Program-made: the position numbers and the translations under genes | Notes under the pieces: generated by a model | Seen by the model: only the letters and a program-made list of their open reading frames with translations | Database searches by the model: none | Told to the model about the DNA's origin: nothing | In this document: in pieces, positions 26,193 to 33,687 of the stretch | How positions within the stretch are numbered: the first letter of the stretch is position 1 | Layout of the letters: every line of letters starts with the position of its first letter | Origin: UBA940 sp045613745 | Lineage (GTDB): Bacteria; Bacteroidota; Bacteroidia; Bacteroidales; Rikenellaceae | Length of the DNA stretch: 64,000 nucleotides | Assembly (NCBI GenBank): GCA_045613745.1 | Contig: JAZLBP010000007.1 | Coordinates: forward strand, 1 to 64,000 | Direction of reading: 5' to 3'

Positions 26193-26257
26193 GCAATAGC
26201 TTTATATATCACTTACGCATACGTCCATCGCGCTACCATTGTTTAGTTTGCCAACGG
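26167..26257 (-). promoter_or_regulatory. Tryptophan attenuator RNA (segments 1-4)
   Basis: Four segments on the minus strand can pair in the classical alternatives. Segment 1 is CCGTTG (26257-26252), inside the leader codons. Segment 2 is CTAAACAATGG (26246-26236), overlapping the leader stop. Segment 3 is CCGTTGTTTAG (26190-26180). Segment 4 is ACAACGGGG (26175-26167). Segments 2 and 3 pair over 11 bp with one G-U and exclude the 3:4 terminator. Segments 1 and 2 can form a 6-bp protector hairpin. Confidence 0.85.
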
Positions 26258-26296
26258 GAGCCACCACCAACGTGCGATATGTAGATTCATTGTCAT
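26243..26296 (-). CDS. trpL: trp leader peptide
   Basis: A 17-codon frame reading MTMNLHIARWWWLPLAN, with a second possible start at codon 3 (26290). Three consecutive TGG codons (26269-26261) stand 15 bases before the stop, and the stop codon lies inside antiterminator segment 2. Tryptophan is the rarest residue in most proteins, so a chance run of three directly in front of a trpB gene and its terminator is very unlikely. A ribosome paused on the Trp codons would cover segment 1 and leave segment 2 free, giving read-through. One that reaches the stop would mask segment 2 and let the terminator form. The first ATG is only a few bases from the predicted transcription start. Confidence 0.85.
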   Translation of the reverse strand: MTMNLHIARWWWLPLAN

Positions 26297-26304
26297 TGCA
26301 ATCG

Positions 26305-26336
26305 CAAACTTACGTAGTTTTTTTAATAACTCCAAA
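26305..26336 (-). promoter_or_regulatory. trpL: Promoter of the trp leader-trpB unit
   Basis: On the minus strand TTTG, a 20-base spacer and TAAGTTTG, placing transcription start just before the leader-peptide ATG. It lies entirely in the 47-base gap between the porin stop and the leader. Confidence 0.85.
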
Positions 26337-26343
26337 CATTTGA

Positions 26344-27654
26344 TTAAAAATTATATTGAATCATAGTCTGGATGCGGTTTGCGTGACCCATATCGCCGCT
26401 TTGGTTCTTGCGTGTGCCATAGAGGTACTCCAACGCCACGCGGCAGTTGGGGCTCAACTTGTAGAACACATTGGCAAACACATACTGACCGCGTTTGTAG
26501 TCGCCTGGCGAGGAGTAGCCGTCGCTGTGGTCGAGACCCACCGAGGAGTAGCCGCCCGACACGAAGATTCGCGGAGTGACGTTGTATTTGAGCGAGGCAA
26601 ACCATCCCCACATTGTGGGCATCTGCATCTTGCCCTCGTCACCCGGCTTGGTCACAAGGTCAAGCGAAGTACCTGCAAGGTCGTTGATGTAGGGGGTGAT
26701 ACCCTTGCCATAGATACCGTTCATACAGAGATTGAAGTGACGCGCAAAGGCGATGTTGCCGCTCAACTGCACACCATAGCCCACGGCACGCTGGTTGTCG
26801 GCCTCCACCACATCGCGGTAGTACATCGTGCGCACAACACCCGACGCTCGGACATGGCTCTTCTGCTCGTCACCCCAGCCATACTGCACATAACCCACAA
26901 AATCGGGAATTCGCTGGGTCTGCGCGGCGGTGCGCTCGGGCGAATAGATACCCGCAACCCTCGGAGTCTCGGCAGCTACCGCCATCGAGAAGTGGCGACC
27001 AAAACTGCGGCTGTAACGAATCACCTCGTTGAAGTTGGAATTATAGGCATTGGGACCCTCGTAGTCGATGGTTGTGGGGCCTGCCATCGGGTCGCAGAAG
27101 GTGGTGTAGGTGCGACCAAACAGGAATCCCTTGAACGACACGTAGGCGTGGCGCAGGTGCATGCCATAGTTGTTTCCCCTGAAATCGGTCTCGATGTAGG
27201 TAACCACATCACCCAGCATATTTGTATGGGCCACACCCTTGAAGAATAGGCGCGAGGTGGTGACACTCATAAAGAGTTTTTCTCGATTTTCGGGTGTCGC
27301 CACCACCGCAATGTCGCGGGGCACAAAGTCGGTGTTGCCCACTGCGCCCTCGAAGTCGTAACCCGCGCGCAGGCTGACGTGACCACCCACAGCCAGCGAC
27401 ATTCGGTTGTCGTGCGAAGTGATAATCACCAACGGCAGGTGCGACATCTTGAAGCCCTCGACGTGGTTGCGGTCGAAGATTTTCATCGCTCCGACACAAG
27501 CTCTGCGCTCCACCGTATCGCGGCTCGACGGGTGATACTTATAGACACCCATCACCACCACGTGCGGATAGCTGTCGGCGGTTTGATAGGATTGGCCCTT
27601 GGCGACAAAGGCCGCCATCACACAGGCCACACACAAAAGTAAATGTTTTTTCAT
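26344..27654 (-). CDS. DcaP-like outer-membrane porin
   Basis: 436 residues with a signal peptide (MKKHLLLCVACVMAAFVAKG). The alternating aromatic and polar strands end in a terminal Phe (MIQYNF), as in outer-membrane beta-barrels. The segments LRHAYVSFKGFLFGRTYTTFCDP (in parts HAYVSF and GRTYTTF), SRSFGRHFSMAVAAE and the C-terminal LEYLYGTRKN are like the DcaP family of trimeric porins, which pass small anionic solutes. It is a single gene, upstream of the trpB leader on the same strand, but trpB has its own promoter. Substrate is unknown. Confidence 0.82.
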   Translation of the reverse strand: MKKHLLLCVACVMAAFVAKGQSYQTADSYPHVVVMGVYKYHPSSRDTVERRACVGAMKIFDRNHVEGFKMSHLPLVIITSHDNRMSLAVGGHVSLRAGYDFEGAVGNTDFVPRDIAVVATPENREKLFMSVTTSRLFFKGVAHTNMLGDVVTYIETDFRGNNYGMHLRHAYVSFKGFLFGRTYTTFCDPMAGPTTIDYEGPNAYNSNFNEVIRYSRSFGRHFSMAVAAETPRVAGIYSPERTAAQTQRIPDFVGYVQYGWGDEQKSHVRASGVVRTMYYRDVVEADNQRAVGYGVQLSGNIAFARHFNLCMNGIYGKGITPYINDLAGTSLDLVTKPGDEGKMQMPTMWGWFASLKYNVTPRIFVSGGYSSVGLDHSDGYSSPGDYKRGQYVFANVFYKLSPNCRVALEYLYGTRKNQSGDMGHANRIQTMIQYNF

Positions 27655-27752
27655 AGCACTAATGTATTAGGTTTATACCTCGTTAGAGTTGCTTTCGACA
27701 CGCAAGTGCGTATCGACCGAGGATTTTGGCAAGATTAATGCCAATATTTTCG

Positions 27753-27760
27753 TATCTTTG
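27753..27760 (+). promoter_or_regulatory. -7 box of the metallophosphoesterase operon
   Basis: TATCTTTG, 39 bases before the chosen ATG. The nearest TTTG is 24 bases upstream, a little far. Confidence 0.5.
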
Positions 27761-27799
27761 TCGGGCGTAACCATTCGCTCCACTTCAAGCAGACACAAA

Positions 27800-28969
27800 A
27801 TGGGATTTATCTTCTGGACACTGACAGCACTCGCCGTCGCTATCGACCTGTGGACACTCCGTACGCTACATCGCAGCGGAAAGCACACAGTCACACTCCT
27901 TTATGGCGTGTTTGCGGTTGTTACCGACATCGTTACGCTCGCACTTCTTCTCGCAGTTCCGCCTGCCCCACACCACTCGCTTGTGCCAATCTTTTGCGGT
28001 TATGTATTTCTGCTGACTGCAACCGTTAAGATTATGATTGCTACGGGCGTGTTGCTCGACCTACACAAACGACGCAAAGTGTGGACAACGCTGGCCTCGC
28101 TCGCCTCGGTGGTGTTCTTGGCCGTAATTATTGGCGGCACGATAGCTCCCACACGCGGAGTTCGGGTCTATCACGAGCAGATGTGTTTCGAGAACCTGCC
28201 CGAAGGTTTCGACGGCGCACGCATAGGCTTTTTCTCCGACCTGCACTTGGGCGCGCTCACAGCGCCCCAAAAGATTGTCAGCGAGATGGTCAGCAAGTTC
28301 AACGCCGAGGAGTGTATGATGGTTATCAATGGTGGCGACATCATCAACATCCGCCCCTCGGAGTTTACACCCCGACGCGTCGAGATGTTGAAGGCAATCA
28401 CCGCACCCGTCTATTCGGTTGTGGGTAATCACGACCTCGGCTACTACCGTCGCGACACGCTCGACTACCCCGTAGCGCAATCGACCGCCGACCTCAAAGC
28501 CACAATCGACTCGCTCGGATGGACTCGCCTGGACAACTCCTCGGTATGGATTCATCGCGGGGGCGACAGCCTGCGCCTTACGGGCATTGAGTTCAGTCGT
28601 CGCGCCGCAGGCAACCACCACAAGCGCTCGGTTGGCGGCATAAACATCGACTCGCTGATGCACGCCGACGTACCACAAGGTGCGTTCAGCATTGTTGTCA
28701 GCCACATACCCCAATATTGGCACTCGCTGACCAAAACTCACGGCGCCGACCTGACACTCTCGGGTCACACCCACGCAATGCAGTGCAAGTTCCGCATCGG
28801 GGGACGTACCCTCTCGCCCGCGAGCCTGCTCTATGACGAGTGGGCGGGCGCTTACCACGACCACAACAAGACACTATACATAAGCGAAGGCGTCGGCTTT
28901 GCAGGAATCCCCATCCGACTGGGAGTTCCGCCTTCGATAACAATCATAACTCTACGAAAATGCGAATAG
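27800..28969 (+). CDS. Membrane-anchored metallophosphoesterase
   Basis: 389 residues from MGFIFWT; an earlier in-frame ATG would precede the promoter. Four hydrophobic helices in the first 120 residues anchor it in the inner membrane. The calcineurin-like catalytic domain follows with all metal motifs in order: FFSDLHLG, INGGDIIN, VGNHDLGYY, SHIPQYW and SGHTHAMQ. The layout matches YkuE-like phosphoesterases, some of which act on lipid pyrophosphates such as UDP-diacylglucosamine. Substrate here is unknown. It overlaps the next gene by 10 bases and heads an operon with the reductase-deaminase fusion and an MFS transporter. Confidence 0.87.
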   Translation: MGFIFWTLTALAVAIDLWTLRTLHRSGKHTVTLLYGVFAVVTDIVTLALLLAVPPAPHHSLVPIFCGYVFLLTATVKIMIATGVLLDLHKRRKVWTTLASLASVVFLAVIIGGTIAPTRGVRVYHEQMCFENLPEGFDGARIGFFSDLHLGALTAPQKIVSEMVSKFNAEECMMVINGGDIINIRPSEFTPRRVEMLKAITAPVYSVVGNHDLGYYRRDTLDYPVAQSTADLKATIDSLGWTRLDNSSVWIHRGGDSLRLTGIEFSRRAAGNHHKRSVGGINIDSLMHADVPQGAFSIVVSHIPQYWHSLTKTHGADLTLSGHTHAMQCKFRIGGRTLSPASLLYDEWAGAYHDHNKTLYISEGVGFAGIPIRLGVPPSITIITLRKCE

Positions 28970-30042
28970 TACTATCGGTAGCAATGTCGTCGGACTGGTG
29001 TCTGGACGACTGCTCGCAACAGCGGCTTGTAATCTCCAACACCAAGGATTGGGACGAGGTCTATGCCCTGCGTGGCGAGTGTGACGCCATATTGGTGGGA
29101 GCCGAAACTCTGCGCCGCGACAACCCGAGTTTGCGCATAAAATCAGAGTTGATACGCACCGAACGCATCGCACGCGGAATGTCGCCCGACATCAGCCGCA
29201 TCACAATGACCCGCAGCGGAGCACTCGACCCCAACCTGAAATTCTTCTCGCCCGAGGGCGACGCTATAGTATTCACCGAGAGTCGCGCAACACTCGGCAC
29301 CGAGCAATCCACACGCGTGATTTGCCGCCGTTCGCTCAGCGCGCGCAGCGTAGCCGATGAGTTGGAACGTATGGGATGCAAGTGCCTGATGGTGGAGGGA
29401 GGAGCGCAGATTCTGCGCATGTTCCTTTCGGAGGGAGTGTTCGACGAGATTCGCGTGGCACAGTCGCCCATTGTAGTTGGCGAGGAGAACGCGCCCAAGC
29501 TGGTTGAACCGTGGCGAATGTACCCCACCGTGCTCGATCGCGAGTACAAACTCGATGATATGACCATCCGCTGGTTCCGCCGCATAGGCGCCGATGGTCG
29601 CGACGACTACCGAATGATGTTGCACGCAATCGAGCGAAGCAAACTATGCGAGAAGGTGCCCACTCACTACTGCGTGGGCGCTGTGATTCGCACAACCGAC
29701 GGACAGACATTCGACGGCTACACGGGCGAGACGGCCGACAACGACCACGCCGAGGAGGCCGCCATCAAGAAGGCTTTGGCCGCAGGTGCCAACCTTCGAG
29801 GCGCGACCATTTATAGTTCGATGGAACCCTGCTCGCAACGCTCATCAAAGCCCAAGAGCTGTTCACAACTCATAATTGAGCACAAAATGGCGCGCGTGGC
29901 CTTTGCCCTGTCGGAGCCGACCCACTTTGTGAGCAACTGCCAAGGCGAGAGTATGCTTCGCCGCGCAGGACTCGAAGTGGTGCGTATGCCCGAACTTGCC
30001 GACCGCGTCGAGGAGGTAAATGCCTATCTGAATAATTTGTAA
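28960..30042 (+). CDS. RibD-like fusion in reversed order (reductase then deaminase)
   Basis: 360 residues from MRIVLSVAMS. Residues 1-205 are a RibD C-terminal-type reductase (LVGAETLRRDNPSL, MVEGGAQILRMFL, QSPIVVGE). Residues about 215-355 are a cytidine-deaminase-fold domain with the zinc site HAEEAAIKKAL (His263) and EPCSQRSSKPKSC (Cys291 and Cys301). Canonical RibD has the deaminase first and a PC-x8-C spacing of H-x-GRTPPC type; here the order is swapped, and the Cys pair is one residue further apart and resembles the fungal Rib2 deaminase (HAEE, MEPCSxR). It may do both steps that convert the GTP-derived pyrimidine in riboflavin synthesis, or act on another pyrimidine. No other rib genes are adjacent. 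Confidence 0.8.
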   Translation: MRIVLSVAMSSDWCLDDCSQQRLVISNTKDWDEVYALRGECDAILVGAETLRRDNPSLRIKSELIRTERIARGMSPDISRITMTRSGALDPNLKFFSPEGDAIVFTESRATLGTEQSTRVICRRSLSARSVADELERMGCKCLMVEGGAQILRMFLSEGVFDEIRVAQSPIVVGEENAPKLVEPWRMYPTVLDREYKLDDMTIRWFRRIGADGRDDYRMMLHAIERSKLCEKVPTHYCVGAVIRTTDGQTFDGYTGETADNDHAEEAAIKKALAAGANLRGATIYSSMEPCSQRSSKPKSCSQLIIEHKMARVAFALSEPTHFVSNCQGESMLRRAGLEVVRMPELADRVEEVNAYLNNL

Positions 30043-30061
30043 ACTTCAACACCACAACCCA

Positions 30062-31285
30062 ATGTCGAAAATCGAAACCGCACCTGCCGCCACCGACCGC
30101 TTGTGGACGCGCGACTACATATTCCTGTGTGTGGCCAACTTTATGATGTGCCTTGCGTTCTATCTGTTGGTGCCCACCCTGCCGTTCTATTTGAGCGAGG
30201 CATTCGGAGCAGGCAAAGCCGTCATCGGCACCGTGCTGTCGTGCTACACCATTGCGGTGCTGGCTGTGCGCCCCTTCTCGGGCTACATTGCCGACACGTT
30301 CCAGCGCAAACCGGTCTATCTGATAGCCTATTTTCTGTTTGTATCGGTATTCTGCGGCTACATCCTTGCGGGCAGTCTGACAATGCTTATCATCACCCGC
30401 ATCGCCCACGGACTAACCTTCGGAATGATTACCACAACCAGCAACACGCTGATTGTAGATGTGTTGCCGTCGAGCCGCCGAGGCGAAGGTTTGGGCTACT
30501 ATGGTGTGGTGAATAATCTTTCGATGAGTATCGGCCCGATGATTGGTCTGTTTATGGTCGAGATGGGCAACTTCAACCTTATCTTCGCAAGCTCAATTCT
30601 GGCGGGCTTGGTGGGTATGGTGTTCGCCACGCTGGCCAAAGTGCCGAGCAAGACACCCAACACCCAGAACAGCGTGCTCTCCATCGACCGATTCTTCTTG
30701 GTCAAGGGTATCAAGGCGTGCTGCTCATTGCTGTTACTCGCCATCCCCTATGGTATGACCACATCGTTTATTGCAATGTACGCCAAGGAGTTGGGAATGG
30801 TCAACAATACGGGACTCTTCTTTACGATTATGGCTGCGGGATTAATTGTGTCGCGCATCGGCTCTGGCAAGCGCGTGGACCGCGGACTTGTCACTAATGT
30901 CATCACCCAAGGTATTGTCATCGCCCTTGCGGGTATCGTTGCCGAGGCTCTGCTGGGATTCGCTGCGGGTGTGCATATCGGCCTTGGCTATGCGGTCTAT
31001 TTCCTTGCGGCATTCCTTGTGGGATTCGGCTATGGCACGATGTTCCCCGCCTACAATACGCTGTTTATCAACCTTGCGCCCAACTGCCGCCGCGCAACTG
31101 CTAGCGCCACCTACCTTACGGGTTGGGACGTGGGTATGGGTCTCGGTATGTGGTTTGGCGGCCGAATCGCCGAGATGTGGGGCCTTCGTACGGTCTATAT
31201 GCTGGACATCGCGCTGGCACTCATCGCCTTTGTGTGGTTTGTCGCCGTCGCCGCCCCTCACTTCAATCGCAACAAACTGCGCTAA
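30062..31285 (+). CDS. MFS transporter
   Basis: 407 residues with 12 membrane helices. The N-terminal half has the MFS loop signature (GYIADTFQRKPVYLIAYF, with the D-x-x-x-R-K turn) between helices 2 and 3, and HGLTFGMITTTSNT in helix 4. The C-terminal half ends with GGRIAEMWGLRTVYML. It is similar to drug or arabinose-type efflux MFS members, but no specific substrate motif is evident. It is third in an operon after the metallophosphoesterase and the reductase-deaminase gene, 19 bases downstream, with a strong terminator after it. Confidence 0.88.
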   Translation: MSKIETAPAATDRLWTRDYIFLCVANFMMCLAFYLLVPTLPFYLSEAFGAGKAVIGTVLSCYTIAVLAVRPFSGYIADTFQRKPVYLIAYFLFVSVFCGYILAGSLTMLIITRIAHGLTFGMITTTSNTLIVDVLPSSRRGEGLGYYGVVNNLSMSIGPMIGLFMVEMGNFNLIFASSILAGLVGMVFATLAKVPSKTPNTQNSVLSIDRFFLVKGIKACCSLLLLAIPYGMTTSFIAMYAKELGMVNNTGLFFTIMAAGLIVSRIGSGKRVDRGLVTNVITQGIVIALAGIVAEALLGFAAGVHIGLGYAVYFLAAFLVGFGYGTMFPAYNTLFINLAPNCRRATASATYLTGWDVGMGLGMWFGGRIAEMWGLRTVYMLDIALALIAFVWFVAVAAPHFNRNKLR

Positions 31286-31304
31286 CACCCCACCCTGCAC
31301 ACAT

Positions 31305-31346
31305 AAAAAACCGAGGTTGCCCAACACGGAGCAACCTCGGTTTTTT
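31305..31346. terminator. Bidirectional terminator
   Basis: A perfect 10-bp stem, CCGAGGTTGC/GCAACCTCGG, with A6 before and T6 after. It ends both the MFS operon and the murA-small protein unit, which converge here. Confidence 0.95.
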
Positions 31347-31349
31347 ATA

Positions 31350-31472
31350 CTATTTTTGTAGAAGCCTTTTTAATATCTTAATTATTTGAATTGGAATCCA
31401 AACAAACAAGAACAAAACGAACAATATAATCGCTACTTGTCCTATTCCTATCACCAAAGGTAACATCAACAT
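31350..31472 (-). CDS. 40-residue membrane microprotein after murA
   Basis: A short frame of 40 codons plus stop, starting MLMLPLVIGIGQVAII, with one strongly hydrophobic helix (about residues 5-26) and a short basic amphipathic end (IIKILKRLLQK). The stop lies directly before the bidirectional terminator and the start is 24 bases after the murA stop, so it would be read from the murA transcript. The segment GIGQVAII closely resembles the start of the TatA protein at 47028 (GIGQIAII). The Gly-x-x-Pro hinge of TatA is absent. No codon statistics are possible at this length; it could be chance, but position and composition favour a real gene. Confidence 0.5.
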   Translation of the reverse strand: MLMLPLVIGIGQVAIILFVLFLFVWIPIQIIKILKRLLQK

Positions 31473-31496
31473 AATTTACTATTTTTTCAAATTAGG

Positions 31497-32804
31497 CTAT
31501 TCCTTCCTTACGATTTTTGCGCCCAGAGCATTCAGGCGACCATCGATGTTTTGGTAGCCGCGGTCAATCTGCTCGACATTCTGGATAACACTTGTACCCT
31601 CGGCACTCAACGCTGCAATCAGCAGAGCAACACCCGCACGGATATCGGGCGAGGTCATCTTGGTGGCACGCAGACGCATTGCGCGGTCGTGGCCGATGAC
31701 GGTTGCACGGTGGGGGTCACAAAGGATAATCTGCGCACCCATATCGATAAGTTTGTCCACAAAGAACAGACGACTCTCGAACATCTTTTGGTGAATCAGC
31801 ACCGAGCCCTTGGCCTGTGTAGCCACCACCAAGAACACCGACAACAAGTCGGGGGTCAGACCCGGCCACGGAGCGTCGGCAATGGTCATAATCGAGCCAT
31901 CGATAAAGCTCTCGATGCAGTAGTGGTCTTGTGCAGGAACATAGATATCGTCGCCACGTTGCTCAAAGCGGATACCCATACGGGCAAACTGCGCGGGAAT
32001 GATACCCAGATTCTCGAACGACACGTCCTTGATGGTAATCTCGGAGGCGGTCATAGCAGCCATACCGATAAAGCTACCCACCTCAATCATATCGGGCAGC
32101 ATACGGTGTTCGGTACCACCCAGCGAGTCCACACCCTCGATTGTCAGCAGGTTGGAGCCGATACCCGAGATGCGCGCTCCCATACGGTTAAGCATTTTGC
32201 AGAGTTGTTGCAGGTAGGGCTCACACGCGGCGTTATATATAGTGGTAGTACCCTTAGCCATCACGGCAGCCATCACGATATTGGCAGTACCCGTAACCGA
32301 GGCCTCGTCAAGCAGCATATAGGTGCCCTGCAAGGGACGTCCCTCAACCTTGAAGAAGTGTTCCGCAGCGTCGAAGTCAAACTTTGCACCCAACTTTTGG
32401 AAACCGATAAAGTGGGTATCCAATCTGCGGCGGCCAATCTTATCGCCACCCGGACGGGGAATATAGGCCACACCGAAGCGCGCCAACAGTGGACCGACAA
32501 TCATCACCGAGCCTCTCAAGCGTGAAGCGATGTTGCGGAACTCCAAAGTCTGCATAAAGTCGAGGTCGATATTGGCGGCCTTGAACGAATAGGTGTCGTC
32601 GCTGAGCTTCTCCACCTCGACGCCCAAGCGTTCGAGCAGTGCAATGAGTTGCAGCACGTCCACGATTTGGGGAATATTGCTTATTGTCACCTTCTCTGGT
32701 GTAAGCAGTGTTGCGCATAATATTTGCAGTGCTTCGTTCTTTGCACCTCCGGCGGTAATCTCACCTTGTAGTTTTCGTCCGCCTGTAACCTCGAAAATAG
32801 CCAT
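31497..32804 (-). CDS. murA: UDP-N-acetylglucosamine 1-carboxyvinyltransferase, Cys-to-Asp form
   Basis: 435 residues from MAIFEVTGG (a GTG two codons upstream is possible). It catalyses the first committed step of peptidoglycan synthesis, transferring enolpyruvate to UDP-GlcNAc in the cytoplasm. The substrate-binding Lys-Asn is present (GGAKNEALQIL), as are the repeated inside-out barrel segments and DGSIMTIADAPWPG (Asp of the catalytic region). The loop that normally reads PGGC-x-IG carries Asp instead of Cys (RPGGDKIGRRRLD, about residue 119). In E. coli the equivalent Cys115 is the residue alkylated by fosfomycin, and Cys115Asp enzymes are active but resistant. Intrinsic fosfomycin resistance is therefore predicted. 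Confidence 0.93.
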   Translation of the reverse strand: MAIFEVTGGRKLQGEITAGGAKNEALQILCATLLTPEKVTISNIPQIVDVLQLIALLERLGVEVEKLSDDTYSFKAANIDLDFMQTLEFRNIASRLRGSVMIVGPLLARFGVAYIPRPGGDKIGRRRLDTHFIGFQKLGAKFDFDAAEHFFKVEGRPLQGTYMLLDEASVTGTANIVMAAVMAKGTTTIYNAACEPYLQQLCKMLNRMGARISGIGSNLLTIEGVDSLGGTEHRMLPDMIEVGSFIGMAAMTASEITIKDVSFENLGIIPAQFARMGIRFEQRGDDIYVPAQDHYCIESFIDGSIMTIADAPWPGLTPDLLSVFLVVATQAKGSVLIHQKMFESRLFFVDKLIDMGAQIILCDPHRATVIGHDRAMRLRATKMTSPDIRAGVALLIAALSAEGTSVIQNVEQIDRGYQNIDGRLNALGAKIVRKE

Positions 32805-32914
32805 AATCACACAAATTTGATAGTGTGAAATTAGATATTTTGTTTGAGATTTGCAAATTTCGGACGCACAAAAGGGGATTTATGGTTTTTTTTGGTGTAA
32901 TTTTTCGAAAAATA

Positions 32915-32945
32915 TTTGCAAATACCGAAAACATCACTACCTTTG
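32915..32945 (+). promoter_or_regulatory. Promoter of tRNA-Met
   Basis: TTTG, exactly 19 bases, TACCTTTG, ending 11 bases before the tRNA 5' end: a textbook Bacteroidota promoter. Confidence 0.9.
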
Positions 32946-32956
32946 CAACCGCAAAT

Positions 32957-33030
32957 GGCGAGTTAGCTCAGCTGGTTAGAGCGCATGATTCATAATCATG
33001 AGGTCTCCAGTTCAATCCTGGAACTCGCTA
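32957..33030 (+). tRNA. tRNA-Met (CAT)
   Basis: A full cloverleaf: acceptor GGCGAGT/ACTCGCT, D-arm with AGCTCAGCTGG, anticodon loop TTCATAA between CATGA and TCATG, and T-arm with GTTCAATCC. The first pair is G-T, so this looks like an elongator rather than an initiator. CCA is not encoded. A lysidine-modified Ile tRNA cannot be fully excluded. Confidence 0.93.
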
Positions 33031-33036
33031 CTTCAA

Positions 33037-33065
33037 GGGGCTGTCCAAATGGATAGCCCCTTTTT
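33037..33065 (+). terminator. Terminator of tRNA-Met
   Basis: GGGGCTGTCC and GGATAGCCCC form a stem with a 4-base loop, followed by TTTTT, 7 bases after the tRNA. Confidence 0.93.
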
Positions 33066-33178
33066 GTTGTTGGAGATAAAGACGACCCCTTTTTGTATAA
33101 TGTCGAAAGACGGCCGCTTTTGTTTGGTTGTAGATGCCTCTTGGGGTTTGAGGGCAGAAAGACTACCAACAAAACTAA

Positions 33179-33213
33179 AACAACCGCTTGTCGGAATTCG
33201 ACAGGCGGTTGTT
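33179..33213 (-). terminator. Terminator of tRNA-Thr
   Basis: A 15-bp stem (AACAACCGCTTGTCG against CGACAGGCGGTTGTT, one wobble) with a 5-base loop, 12 bases past the tRNA on the minus strand and followed by TTTTAGTTTT. Confidence 0.85.
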
Positions 33214-33225
33214 CCCTTTTTCAAG

Positions 33226-33298
33226 AGCCGTAATCGGGACTCGAACCCGAGACCTTTTCATTACGAGTGAAATGCTCTACCAACTGAGCTATTACGGC
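33226..33298 (-). tRNA. tRNA-Thr (CGT)
   Basis: Minus-strand cloverleaf: acceptor GCCGTAA/TTACGGC, D-arm AGCTCAGTTGG, anticodon loop CTCGTAA within TTTCA/TGAAA, and T-arm GGTTCGAGTCC. Anticodon CGT reads ACG (Thr). CCA is not encoded. Confidence 0.93.
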
Positions 33299-33321
33299 AA
33301 CTTTCTGCGGAAAAAAGTACG

Positions 33322-33329
33322 CAAATATA
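33322..33329 (-). promoter_or_regulatory. -7 box of tRNA-Thr
   Basis: TATATTTG on the minus strand, 23 bases before the tRNA; no clear -33 element. Confidence 0.5.
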
Positions 33330-33330
33330 C

Positions 33331-33529
33331 TCTTTTTTTGAATCCCGACTACATTTGGGCGGAATAATCTGCACCGCACACCGCAAAAACCAAGCGAGAA
33401 TACCACAGAACCCACATCAGCCACCCACACCGACCAATCCATCGCGCCACCCACTTTTAGGCTGATTTGTCAAAAAAGATTGTTTGCCGATAGCATCGGT
33501 CGATAAATATCAAAAAAAAGGGTAAATCT
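33331..33529. other. Gene-free stretch
   Basis: About 200 bases between the tRNA-Thr promoter and the porin promoter with no credible frame. Only a small CCGAT/ATCGG hairpin near 33487-33500 is visible. Confidence 0.5.
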
Positions 33530-33560
33530 GTTGCGAATTGGATTTTTTATTGTATTTTTG
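33530..33560 (+). promoter_or_regulatory. Promoter of the barrel-potABCD operon
   Basis: GTTG, 19 bases, TATTTTTG. The transcript would carry about 120 untranslated bases before the barrel gene. Confidence 0.75.
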
Positions 33561-33571
33561 TTTCGATAAAA

Positions 33572-33616
33572 CGGTTGTAAGATTTCTCTTATAGGTCTTG
33601 TAACCGCTTTTTATTT
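33572..33616 (+). promoter_or_regulatory. Terminator-like leader hairpin before the barrel-pot operon
   Basis: CGGTTGTAAGA and TCTTGTAACCG pair over 11 positions (two G-U) and are followed directly by CTTTTTATTT. An alternative inner hairpin AAGA/TCTT overlaps it. It stands about 80 bases before the first start codon and could attenuate the operon. I found no leader peptide and no riboswitch I recognise. Confidence 0.5.
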
Positions 33617-33687
33617 AGACACGCATATAAAGACAAACCAAAAACCAATTATTAAAATAAACTTTATGTAACTCTTTTTACTGCTTA

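Noticed and set aside
26005..26196. 63-codon minus-strand frame between the trp terminator and trpB
   Set aside because: It contains no Trp, overlaps the terminator and runs into trpB; the shorter WWW frame upstream explains the regulation.
26040..26343. T-box or riboswitch upstream of trpB
   Set aside because: No T-box sequence or specifier loop is seen; the leader frame with pairing segments is sufficient.
33572..33616. Plain terminator of an upstream gene
   Set aside because: It is downstream of a good promoter and the only genes before it are tRNA-Met with its own terminator and tRNA-Thr on the other strand.
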